Origin: JBDUDR01 sp040002845
GTDB lineage: Bacteria; Actinomycetota; Actinomycetes; Propionibacteriales; Nocardioidaceae
Direction of reading: 5' to 3'
NCBI GenBank assembly: GCA_040002845.1
Contig: JBDUDR010000071.1
Location: forward strand, 1-13,549
Length of the DNA stretch: 13,549 nt
The position numbers and the translations under genes are program-made. Shown here one piece after another: positions 1-6,707 of this stretch. Under the pieces are notes generated by a model, which did no database searches, was not told where the DNA came from, and saw only the letters and a list, made by a program, of their open reading frames with translations. Positions within the stretch are counted from its first letter, which is position 1. The number at the start of each line of letters is the position of its first letter.

Positions 1-306
1 AGCACGGCACGCGCCGCGGCGCCCTGATCGGTCTGGCGGCGACCGGTGGCGTGATCACCTCCGCCGGGCTGGTCCTGGCCGGCACCTTCTCAGTGCTCGG
101 CACGCTGCCGTTTGGTCGCGTTCGCCGAGATCGGCTTCGCCGTCGCGCTCGGTGTCCTGCTCGACACGATGGTGGTGCGGTCGGTGCTGGTGACCGCGCT
201 CAACCTCGACATCGGCAGGTTCATCTGGTGGCCGAGCAAGCTGGGGCACAAGTCCGACATCGATCCGGGCGAGTTCGCTGAGGACCGGGAAGCTCTGGTC
301 GGCTAG
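1..306 (+). pseudogene. 3' end of an MMPL-family (RND-type) membrane transporter, frameshifted
   Basis: This is the C-terminal end of a large inner-membrane transporter; the rest lies off the left edge. From base 3 the frame reads GVITSAGLVLAGTFSVLGTLP, and from base 112 a different frame reads VAFAEIGFAVALGVLLDT followed by MVVRSVLVTALNLDIGRFIWWPSKL. Together these match the last two membrane segments of MMPL proteins, including the GVLLDT-VVR motif and the terminal WWP. The two halves join cleanly if one T is removed from the TTT at 111-113 (LP-L-VAFAE). As given, the gene is therefore broken by a 1-base insertion, which could be a real mutation or a base-call error. MMPL proteins export lipids or small molecules using the proton gradient; the substrate cannot be inferred. 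It converges on hutI and is probably unrelated to histidine use. Confidence 0.8.
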
Positions 307-333
307 CTACCCGTCCCGTCGTCGAGGGCTTGC

Positions 334-360
334 GGGCAGCGATCAGTGGAGTCGCTGCCC
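334..360. terminator. Inverted repeat between convergent MMPL gene and hutI, possible bidirectional terminator
   Basis: GGGCAGCGA (334-342) and TCGCTGCCC (352-360) form a perfect 9-bp GC-rich stem with a 9-nt loop. The loop carries the hutI stop codon (343-345), so the stem's right arm lies in the last hutI codons. No T-tract follows on either strand, so it is not a textbook intrinsic terminator. Its place between two convergent genes still makes a shared transcription stop or mRNA 3'-end stabiliser plausible. Confidence 0.5.
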
Positions 361-1515
361 CGCGCGCCAGACCTGCGTGACCAGGGGGACGCCCGGGCGA
401 TAGGCCAGATGCACGTACGAGGGAGCGTCCAGGACTGCGAAGTCGGCAGCGGCTCCTGGGCTCAACCGGCCGATCTCGGGACGACGCAACGCGGCCGCGC
501 CACCGGCGGTGGCCGACCACACGGCCTCGGCAGGGCTCATGTGCATCTCGCGTACTCCGAGCGCGATGCACATCGGCATCGACGAGGTGAAACACGAACC
601 CGGGTTGCAGTCGGTCGCCAGTGCAACCGTCACACCTGCATCCAGCAGTCGGCGACCGTCGGGGTACGGCGACCGGGTGGAGAACTCCACGCCGGGCAGC
701 AAGGTGGCAACCACGGCGGACTGCACGAGCGCATCGACATCGGCATCTGACAGATATGTGCAGTGGTCAGCGGCCGCCGCGCCGAGCTCGCACGCCAGCT
801 GCACCCCCGGCCCGGGGCCGAGCTGGTTCGCGTGGATCCGCAGCCCCAAGCCTGCAGCCGCACCGGCCAGCAACACCGCACGCGCCTGATCGACGTCGAA
901 CGCACCCCGCTCGCAGAACGCGTCTATCCACCTGGCGTAGGGCAGACATGACTCGAGCATCGGCCCGGTGACCAGCTCGACGTAGGCATTCACGTCGTCG
1001 GCGTACTCAGGCGCTGTCACGTGCGCACCGAGAAATGTCGTGTCCGTGGTCAGCTGACTGGCCAGCGCGAGCGCACGCGCCTCGTCGTGCACGGTGAGGC
1101 CGTACCCGCTTTTGATCTCCACCGTCGTCGTGCCCTGGCGCAACATCTCGTGGACCAACCGGGCCGCGTTCGCAGCCAGTGCCTCGTCGGTGGCGGCCCG
1201 GGTCGCTTGCACTGTCGTCGAAATGCCGCCGGCGGAGTACGCACGACCCTGCATGCGGGCCGAGAACTCCTCCGCCCGGTCGCCGGCGAACATCAGGTGA
1301 GCGTGTGAGTCGACGAACCCCGGGATGACCGCTGCTCCTGCCATGTCCACCCGATCATCGGCGTCCGGCGCGAGCGCCCGCCCACCTGCCCACCGGACAA
1401 GGCCACCCTCCACCAACATCGCCGCGTTGCGTACGAGCCCGATGGGCGATCCGTCACCGAGCTCGGGGTCGTTGGTGACCAGCTCACCGATCCCGTCCAC
1501 CAGGATCGCCGTCAC
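343..1515 (-). CDS. hutI: Imidazolonepropionase
   Basis: Third enzyme of histidine degradation: a cytosolic metal-dependent amidohydrolase that hydrolyses 4-imidazolone-5-propionate to N-formimino-L-glutamate. The 390-aa protein has the family's usual length (about 400). Visible landmarks are the metal ligands H71 and H73 in GFVDSHAHL, the YSAGGIS substrate loop (Y93), EIKSGYGL (131-140 region), GAHVTAPEY (H165), H228 in RIHANQ, H251 in AADH and D302 in ATDCNPG. It starts with GTG, whose bases overlap the hutF stop as GTGA, so translation is probably coupled to hutF. It is the last gene of the M20-hutF-hutI operon and ends inside the loop of a hairpin facing the MMPL gene. Assignment is very secure. 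Confidence 0.96.
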   Translation of the reverse strand: MTAILVDGIGELVTNDPELGDGSPIGLVRNAAMLVEGGLVRWAGGRALAPDADDRVDMAGAAVIPGFVDSHAHLMFAGDRAEEFSARMQGRAYSAGGISTTVQATRAATDEALAANAARLVHEMLRQGTTTVEIKSGYGLTVHDEARALALASQLTTDTTFLGAHVTAPEYADDVNAYVELVTGPMLESCLPYARWIDAFCERGAFDVDQARAVLLAGAAAGLGLRIHANQLGPGPGVQLACELGAAAADHCTYLSDADVDALVQSAVVATLLPGVEFSTRSPYPDGRRLLDAGVTVALATDCNPGSCFTSSMPMCIALGVREMHMSPAEAVWSATAGGAAALRRPEIGRLSPGAAADFAVLDAPSYVHLAYRPGVPLVTQVWRAGQRLH

Positions 1516-2885
1516 GGCTCGACCACCCGGTGGATCGAACGCTCCAGATCCCGGGCCACGCGGGGGAAAGCCACGTGCTCGCGATCCTCGACGATGTGAA
1601 CTCCCCCGCTCACCACGTCCGTCACATCGGCACCGGTCGCGGCAAACACCGCGGTTTCGACCCCTGAGCCCGTCCCGGCGGTCCGTACCGACTCCACATC
1701 GAGCGCAACGAGATCGGCCCGAGCCCCGACGCCGATCACACCCGCGTCGCCGAACCCCAGTGACCGCTGGCCCGCAGCCGTCGCAGCCTCCAGCAGCGAG
1801 GCAGCCTGCCAGTGACCTCGTTCGCGGGTGGACAGCCGCTCGTGGAGCTCCACGGCCCGCATCTCCTCGAACAGGTCGATCACCGCATGACTGTCCGATC
1901 CAAGCGTGAGGGGACTGCCGGCCTCATGCAGGGCGCGCGACGGGCCGATCCCGTCGGCGAGGTCGCGCTCTGTCGTCGGGCAGAGGTCGGCATTGGTCCG
2001 CGACTGGCCGAGCAGCGCGACATCCGACTCGGTCAGATGGGTGGCGTGCACAGCTGAGCAGCGGTCCGACAGGGCGCCGGCATCGGCGAGCAGCTGCGTC
2101 GGGGTCACCCCGTGTGCCTCCAGGCACGCTGTGTTCTCGGCGACCTGCTCAGACACGTGCACGTGCAGGGGCACCCGATGGTCGTCCGACCATTTCGCGA
2201 CGGTCGGGATCTGGTCCCGCGGGACAGCCCGGACGGAGTGGACTGCGGCCCCGATCACCACGTCGCGAGCGGACGCGTACTCGCCGGCGAGACCCTCGAC
2301 CCGGGCCGCCCAGCGCTCGCTCGACCCGTCGCTGAACCGGATCTGGACACCATCCGGCGGCTGGTTGAACCCCGACGCGAGATAGCAGGTGTCCAACAGC
2401 GCGATGCGGATGCCGACCTCGCGGGCCGCTGCGATCAGCGCCTCACCCATCGAGTTGGGAGCGGAGTAAGGGACGCCGCTCGGGTCGTGATGCACGTAGT
2501 GGAACTCGCCAACTGCTGTGATCCCGGCGAGGGCCATCTCGGCGTACGTGGCCCTGGCCAGGCAGAAGTACGTTCCTGGATCGAGACGTCCGGCGACGGC
2601 GTACATCTGGTCGCGCCAGGTCCAAAACGTTCCTCGTTCGCGCTGGGTACGACCTCGCAGGGCACGATGGAACGCGTGGCTGTGGCAGTTGGCCAGGCCG
2701 GGGAGGACGAGTCCGCGCAGGACGCGGGCACCCGGTGGGGTGGGGCCGGCGCCGGTGGTCACCCCGATGATCCGGTCACCGTCCATCTCCACCAGCACGT
2801 CCTCGGTCACCTCGGGACCACCCAGCCAGGCGCGTTCGCACCAGTAGGCACTGTGTCGGGATGGCGCGGTCGAGGGTCCGGTCAC
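1512..2885 (-). CDS. hutF: Formimidoylglutamate deiminase
   Basis: Amidohydrolase-superfamily enzyme that converts N-formimino-L-glutamate to N-formyl-L-glutamate and ammonia, the step that defines the five-enzyme hut pathway. The 457-aa protein shows the HutF signature NCHSHAFHRALRG (metal ligands H68 and H70), the FWTWRDQMY segment (87-95), AAVHSVRAV (H216), HVHVSEQ (H243, E246), HATHL (H283) and LGSDSHA (D331, fourth metal-site residue). The CHSHAFHR motif and the internal HVHVSEQ separate it from HutI and from guanine deaminase-like relatives. The GTG start overlaps the upstream M20 stop (GTGA at 2882-2885) and its own stop overlaps the hutI start, so three proteins are read from one tightly coupled message. 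Its presence predicts that the next step is N-formylglutamate hydrolysis rather than formimino transfer or direct formamide release. Confidence 0.95.
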   Translation of the reverse strand: MTGPSTAPSRHSAYWCERAWLGGPEVTEDVLVEMDGDRIIGVTTGAGPTPPGARVLRGLVLPGLANCHSHAFHRALRGRTQRERGTFWTWRDQMYAVAGRLDPGTYFCLARATYAEMALAGITAVGEFHYVHHDPSGVPYSAPNSMGEALIAAAREVGIRIALLDTCYLASGFNQPPDGVQIRFSDGSSERWAARVEGLAGEYASARDVVIGAAVHSVRAVPRDQIPTVAKWSDDHRVPLHVHVSEQVAENTACLEAHGVTPTQLLADAGALSDRCSAVHATHLTESDVALLGQSRTNADLCPTTERDLADGIGPSRALHEAGSPLTLGSDSHAVIDLFEEMRAVELHERLSTRERGHWQAASLLEAATAAGQRSLGFGDAGVIGVGARADLVALDVESVRTAGTGSGVETAVFAATGADVTDVVSGGVHIVEDREHVAFPRVARDLERSIHRVVEP

Positions 2886-4102
2886 TCGGACACCACGGAT
2901 TCCTCTCCGAGCTCCATCAGGACCGAAGCGAGCGCTTGCACACCCGTCAAGCAGTCGTCCATGTCCGCATGCTCTGCCGGAGCGTGCGAGATGCCCGTGC
3001 GGTTGCGTACGAACAGCATCGCGGTCGGTACGCCGCTGGCCGACAAGATACCGGCGTCATGACCGGCGCCGGTGGCGATCACGGGAGCTTCGTCGAGCAG
3101 CCGGGCTAGCCGACGAGCGAGCGGGATGTCGAAACGTACTGCGGATGACACGGACTCCGGGCGGACCTTCACGCTGGTGCTGTCACGGGTCGCCCGCTCG
3201 GCGCTCTGCCGCTCCACGGCTTCGACCATCGCCGTCAGGGAGTCCTCATCCACAGCCCGCGCATCCAGCCAGGCGCGAACCCGGGACGGGACGGCGTTGG
3301 TCCCATTGGGCTCGACCTCGACTCGACCGAACGTCGCCCTGGCACCTCCCGCCCGGGCTTGCTTGTTGGCCGCCAGGGCGGTCATTGCATACGTCAGCAT
3401 CGGGTCATGCCGGTCCTCCATCCGGGTGGTGCCGGCATGGTTGGCCTCACCGGCGAACTCGTACCGCCAGCGGCCGTGCGGCCAGATCGAGCTGGCGACG
3501 GCGACGGGTCGCTCGCGATAGACCAGGTCCTTGCCCTGCTCAACATGCAGCTCGACGAAGGTAGCCACCTGATCGAGCCAGTCCGCGCGGCCCGGGTGCG
3601 GCTCCACGCCGGCCGCGGCCATCGCGTCGAGCAGGAGCACCCCGTCGCCGTCCCGCAGGTCATGAGCGCGTGCAGGGTCAGTGGCTCCGGTGGCCAGCCG
3701 GGAACCCAGGCAGGCCAGACCAAACCTGGAGCCCTCCTCCTCGGCGAAGGCCGCGACGGCGATCGGGCGGCGGGGGACGTACGCTCGGGCCCGCAGCTCA
3801 TCGACTGCCGCGAACCCGGAGACGACTCCGAGAGGTCCGTCGAAGGCACCGCCGTCGGGTACGGAGTCGAGGTGGCTACCGGTGAGGATCGCGTTGGATC
3901 GGGTCACCCCGTGCGGCACCCACCAGGCCAGCAGATTGCCGTTGCCGTCCGACTCCACTGTCAGCTCGCGGCGGGTCGCCTGTTCGACGAACCACTGCGC
4001 ACATTCGCGTTCGGCGGGTCCGAAGCCGGGTCGGTTATATCCGCCGCTGCTGGCGTCCCGGCCAATCGCGGCGAGGTCGTTCCACATCTGCTCGAACGTC
4101 AT
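2882..4102 (-). CDS. M20-family amidohydrolase (allantoate amidohydrolase/N-carbamoyl-amino-acid hydrolase type), candidate N-formylglutamate hydrolase
   Basis: A 406-aa dinuclear zinc amidohydrolase of the hydantoinase/carbamoylase branch of M20 peptidases. Metal and catalytic positions are intact: H77 and D79 in GSHLDSV, D88 in GGAFDGPLGV, E122/E123 in AEEEGSRF, H186 in ELHVEQG and H373 in GISHAPAEHA. NHAGTTRMEDRHD (221-233) opens the lid/dimerisation domain. Homologues are usually annotated as allantoate amidohydrolase, but no purine or pyrimidine catabolic gene is nearby. It is the first gene of the operon and overlaps hutF by 4 nt. The inferred role is therefore hydrolysis of N-formyl-L-glutamate to glutamate and formate, replacing HutG. 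The ATG at 4100-4102 is preceded by GGGAG and fits the MTFxxMW amino end I expect for this family. A duplicated copy of this start lies 23 nt upstream. Confidence 0.88.
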   Translation of the reverse strand: MTFEQMWNDLAAIGRDASSGGYNRPGFGPAERECAQWFVEQATRRELTVESDGNGNLLAWWVPHGVTRSNAILTGSHLDSVPDGGAFDGPLGVVSGFAAVDELRARAYVPRRPIAVAAFAEEEGSRFGLACLGSRLATGATDPARAHDLRDGDGVLLLDAMAAAGVEPHPGRADWLDQVATFVELHVEQGKDLVYRERPVAVASSIWPHGRWRYEFAGEANHAGTTRMEDRHDPMLTYAMTALAANKQARAGGARATFGRVEVEPNGTNAVPSRVRAWLDARAVDEDSLTAMVEAVERQSAERATRDSTSVKVRPESVSSAVRFDIPLARRLARLLDEAPVIATGAGHDAGILSASGVPTAMLFVRNRTGISHAPAEHADMDDCLTGVQALASVLMELGEESVVSE

Positions 4103-4136
4103 CGCGTCTCCCGCTCGAACGTCATGGCGTCTCCTG
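4091..4136. repeat. 23-bp tandem duplication covering the ribosome-binding site and start codon of the M20 gene
   Basis: Bases 4091-4113 and 4114-4136 are adjacent direct copies, 21 of 23 identical; they differ at unit positions 13 and 22. Each copy contains, on the minus strand, a purine-rich Shine-Dalgarno-like stretch, an ATG and the codons ACG TTC GAG. Because 23 is not a multiple of 3, the upstream ATG is out of frame with the M20 gene. Confidence 0.9.
4099..4125 (-). CDS. Possible 8-codon leader peptide ORF upstream of the M20 gene
   Basis: An ATG at 4123-4125, preceded by AGGAG with 5-nt spacing, opens a short frame reading MTFERETR and stopping at TGA (4099-4101). That stop overlaps the real M20 start as ATGA. 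The first four codons (MTFE) equal the start of the M20 protein because the region is a tandem duplication. Its Shine-Dalgarno is better than that of the downstream start, so ribosomes may load here and re-initiate. Whether it is translated or regulatory is inference; the peptide has no His codons, which argues against a classical histidine attenuator. Confidence 0.4.
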   Translation of the reverse strand: MTFERETR

Positions 4137-4167
4137 CTGACCGCATCCCAGCTGACATCATCTCGGC

Positions 4168-4773
4168 ATGGAGTTTCAGGCCGTCGTCAGCGCCAGACGC
4201 ATGGTGCGCAACTACACAGACCACCCTGTCGATCCAACCACCGTCGAGCGCATCCTGCACAACGCTCTGCATTCCCCGAGCGCCGGCTTCAGCCAGGGTT
4301 GGGCCTTCCTACTGCTCGACGCTCGTGCGGACATCGACAGGTTCTGGGCCGCGGCCACTCCTGAGGGCGCGGGTGAGGATCCCTGGTCCGAGGGCATGCG
4401 CCGGGCGCCTGTGATCGTCGCACCCCTGTCCTGCAAACGGGTTTACCTCGACCGGTACGCCGCTCCCGACAAGGGCTGGTCGGACCGTGACGAGTCGCGC
4501 TGGCCGGTTCCGTACTGGCACATCGACACCGGCATGGCGTCCTTGCTGATGCTGCTCACCGCAGTCGACGAAGGACTCGGGGCGTGCTTCTTCGGGATCC
4601 CACCGGAATGCACGGACGCCTTTCGTACCGCCTTCGGGGTGCCCGCTGACTACACGCCGATCGGGGCCATCACCATCGGTCACCGGGCACCTGACCGCCG
4701 GTCACCTTCGCTGCGCCGGGGCCGGCGAGGTCTCGACGAGGTGCTGCACAGGGGCGCGTGGACATCGGGGTAG
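4168..4773 (+). CDS. Nitroreductase-family flavoprotein
   Basis: A 201-aa protein with the nitroreductase fold, probably an FMN-dependent NAD(P)H oxidoreductase. The N-terminal SARRMVRNYTDHPV carries the basic RRxxR cluster that contacts FMN phosphate, followed by LHSPSAGFSQGW (about 34-45), the usual flavin/substrate segment. GLGACFFGIP near 140-150 is the second conserved FMN-binding stretch, followed by the GAITIGH strand near the C-terminus. Length is typical. The physiological substrate is not evident. It is divergent from the M20-hutF-hutI operon across a 65-nt spacer and precedes the DUF4440 gene by 64 nt. No convincing Shine-Dalgarno precedes the ATG. Together the two plus-strand genes split the hut locus into two halves; nothing in the protein ties it to histidine degradation. 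Confidence 0.88.
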   Translation: MEFQAVVSARRMVRNYTDHPVDPTTVERILHNALHSPSAGFSQGWAFLLLDARADIDRFWAAATPEGAGEDPWSEGMRRAPVIVAPLSCKRVYLDRYAAPDKGWSDRDESRWPVPYWHIDTGMASLLMLLTAVDEGLGACFFGIPPECTDAFRTAFGVPADYTPIGAITIGHRAPDRRSPSLRRGRRGLDEVLHRGAWTSG

Positions 4774-4837
4774 TACATTCCGTGCCTGGCATGGGTCGCG
4801 ACTCGGGTCCGGCTCGAGAACCGCGAGGGAGATGGGG

Positions 4838-5227
4838 ATGAGCATTCACGACGACCAAGCAACGGTGGCTGCGCTGGACACTGAGTACCAGGCTGCCGTC
4901 GAGAGCGACGACGTCGAGACGATGGATCGGATCCTGGCAGACGACTTCGCGCTCGTCACAGGCTCTGGGAAGGTTTTCAACAAGGCCGACCTGCTCGAGG
5001 AGGCGCGCGGCGGCCGGATGGTCTATGAGGTGCAACGCGACGGCGAGCAGACCGTCCGAGTGTGGGGTGACACGGCCGTGATCACGGCTCTGCTGTCCTC
5101 GAAGGGGACCAACGACGGCGAGCCGTTCGAGTACCAGCTCTGGTTCAGCGACGTGTACCTTCGCACCCCGAGCGGTTGGCGGTACGTCTTCGCCCAGGCG
5201 TCCCTTCCGCTGCCCGCGTCACCCTGA
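4838..5227 (+). CDS. DUF4440/SnoaL-like (NTF2-fold) protein
   Basis: A 129-aa cytosolic protein with the compact alpha+beta cone fold of NTF2-like proteins. The pattern LDTEYQAAVESDDVETMDRI, then LADDFALVTGSGKVFNKADLL, a central VWGDTAVIT strand and a terminal FSDVYLRTPSGWRYVFAQAS matches the DUF4440/ketosteroid-isomerase-like layout. Members bind small ligands or act as isomerases, and many have no known role. An ATG at 4832 gives two extra residues, but GAGGGAG at 4825-4831 is too close to it and sits 6 nt from the ATG at 4838, so the latter is preferred. It follows the nitroreductase gene in the same direction and converges on the amidase gene with 25 nt between stops. A link to histidine use is not supported. 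Confidence 0.8.
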   Translation: MSIHDDQATVAALDTEYQAAVESDDVETMDRILADDFALVTGSGKVFNKADLLEEARGGRMVYEVQRDGEQTVRVWGDTAVITALLSSKGTNDGEPFEYQLWFSDVYLRTPSGWRYVFAQASLPLPASP

Positions 5228-5252
5228 GTCCCGGTCGGACGAAATCCAGGGG

Positions 5253-6698
5253 CTAGACGGGAACCCGGGTCGGAGGACGACCCCAGCCGCGTGGCCCAGG
5301 CGTTACCGTCGCTTCGACCTGCGCGGCCAGGGCGTACAGCAGGTGGTCCTGACCCGGCTTGGCGCCGAGCATCGTCCCGATCGGCAGGCCCGTCTCGGAC
5401 CAGCCGGTCGGCAGTGACACGGCCGGCATCCCGGTGACATTCCAGGCCGAGGTGAACGGCGTGAACGCCTTCTGGGCCTCGAAGTCGGCCGCGGGGTCGT
5501 CATCGTTGCGGATTCCGCCGATGGGTGCGGGCAGCTGCGCGAGGGTCGGCGTGAGAACGATGTCGTACGGCGCCAGTGCGGCTAGCGTCTCGGCACCAGC
5601 CTGCTGCATCGCGACCATCGCGTTGCCGAATTCAGTCGCCGATGTCGCCTGTCCCCGGTCGCGCAGCCACCTCGTCAGCGGTCTCAGCAGGTGTTCGCGT
5701 GCGGGATCGAGCGGCCACAGGGCGGCGCTGACGGCCCAGACCGTCTCGAACGCGCCGATAACGTCGTCGCCCATCGGCGGATCGACGTCGACGACCTCGT
5801 GACCGAGTCCCGACAGCGTTAGGCTGACATCCTCGTAGGCAGCCAGGACCTCGGGATCCACGACGGCGTCGGCGATGACCGGCTTGGCGAACCGGGCGAT
5901 GCGCAGCCGGCCCGGTTCGCGATCGCACCAGTCGAGCAGGGAACCGTCAGGCGTCTCTGCGGCCCACAGTGCGTCGGTCACCGTGTGGCCCGCCATCACA
6001 TCGAGGAAGGCAGCGCTGTCACGGACCGTCGACGCCAGCGGTCCCGAGGTCGAGAGCCCGGTGATGTCGCCGTAAACGGGGGCTCGGCTGATCCGCCCGC
6101 GGCTCGGCTTGAAGCCGACCAGGCCACAGACGCTGGCTGGGATCCGGATCGATCCTCCGCCGTCCGATCCGTGTGCGACCGGCAACAGGTCGGCAGCAAC
6201 TGCGGCTGCGGCCCCACCCGACGAGCCGCCGGCTCCGCGCGCGAGGTCGTACGGCGTCCGGGCAGGTGGCGCGACGTCGGGCTCCGTGTAGCAGGGGAGG
6301 CCGAGCTCCGGCGTGTTCGTCTTGCCGAGGCTGACCAGCCCGGCGGCAGCGATCCTGTTGACTACCTCGTCAGAGAACGCCGGCACGAAGTCACTGGTGG
6401 CCGGGGAACCGAACTTCGTGACCAGGCCCTCGGTCATCGCGAGGTCCTTGATGCCTGTTGGTACGCCGTCCAGGTCCGACAGCGGCTCGCTTCTGCGGAT
6501 CCGTTCGGTCGCCGCGGCGGCCGTGGCGCGCGCCGTCTCGGCGGTCACCGTGACGAACGCGCCAACGCTGTCACCGTAGGCTTCGATCCGCTCCAGGTAG
6601 CGCTCCACGGCCTCGGTCGGGGTGGTGTCCCCACGTCGGAACGCGGCAGCAAGCTCGAGGGCGCCTCGGGTGGACGGCGATGTCGCCTCATCAGGCAT
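5253..6698 (-). CDS. Amidase-signature-family amidohydrolase
   Basis: A 481-aa serine amidase of the amidase signature family. The Ser-cisSer-Lys triad is visible: K84 in GVPTGIKDLA, S159/S160 in GAGGSSGGAAAA and the nucleophile S183 in GSDGGGSIRIPAS; CGLVGFKPSRGRIS follows as expected. Length is normal. These enzymes hydrolyse carboxamides, and sequence alone does not give the substrate. A GatA role is unlikely because no gatB or gatC lies in the window. The ATG is 9 nt after the hutU stop with no clear Shine-Dalgarno, suggesting co-transcription and translation by re-initiating ribosomes. The operon position suggests, without proving, a role in histidine catabolism, for example on formyl or amide intermediates or on a histidine-derived side product. 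It is the last gene of the block and converges on the DUF4440 gene. Confidence 0.9.
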   Translation of the reverse strand: MPDEATSPSTRGALELAAAFRRGDTTPTEAVERYLERIEAYGDSVGAFVTVTAETARATAAAATERIRRSEPLSDLDGVPTGIKDLAMTEGLVTKFGSPATSDFVPAFSDEVVNRIAAAGLVSLGKTNTPELGLPCYTEPDVAPPARTPYDLARGAGGSSGGAAAAVAADLLPVAHGSDGGGSIRIPASVCGLVGFKPSRGRISRAPVYGDITGLSTSGPLASTVRDSAAFLDVMAGHTVTDALWAAETPDGSLLDWCDREPGRLRIARFAKPVIADAVVDPEVLAAYEDVSLTLSGLGHEVVDVDPPMGDDVIGAFETVWAVSAALWPLDPAREHLLRPLTRWLRDRGQATSATEFGNAMVAMQQAGAETLAALAPYDIVLTPTLAQLPAPIGGIRNDDDPAADFEAQKAFTPFTSAWNVTGMPAVSLPTGWSETGLPIGTMLGAKPGQDHLLYALAAQVEATVTPGPRGWGRPPTRVPV

Positions 6699-6707
6699 GG
6701 CGCCGCA

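Noticed and set aside
2112..3062. Plus-strand open frame opposite hutF and the M20 gene
   Set aside because: It spans the junction of two well-supported minus-strand genes and shows no protein features.
4759..4779. Promoter for the DUF4440 gene (TGGACA and TACATT)
   Set aside because: The hexamer-like boxes are only 9 nt apart, too close for a sigma-70-type promoter.
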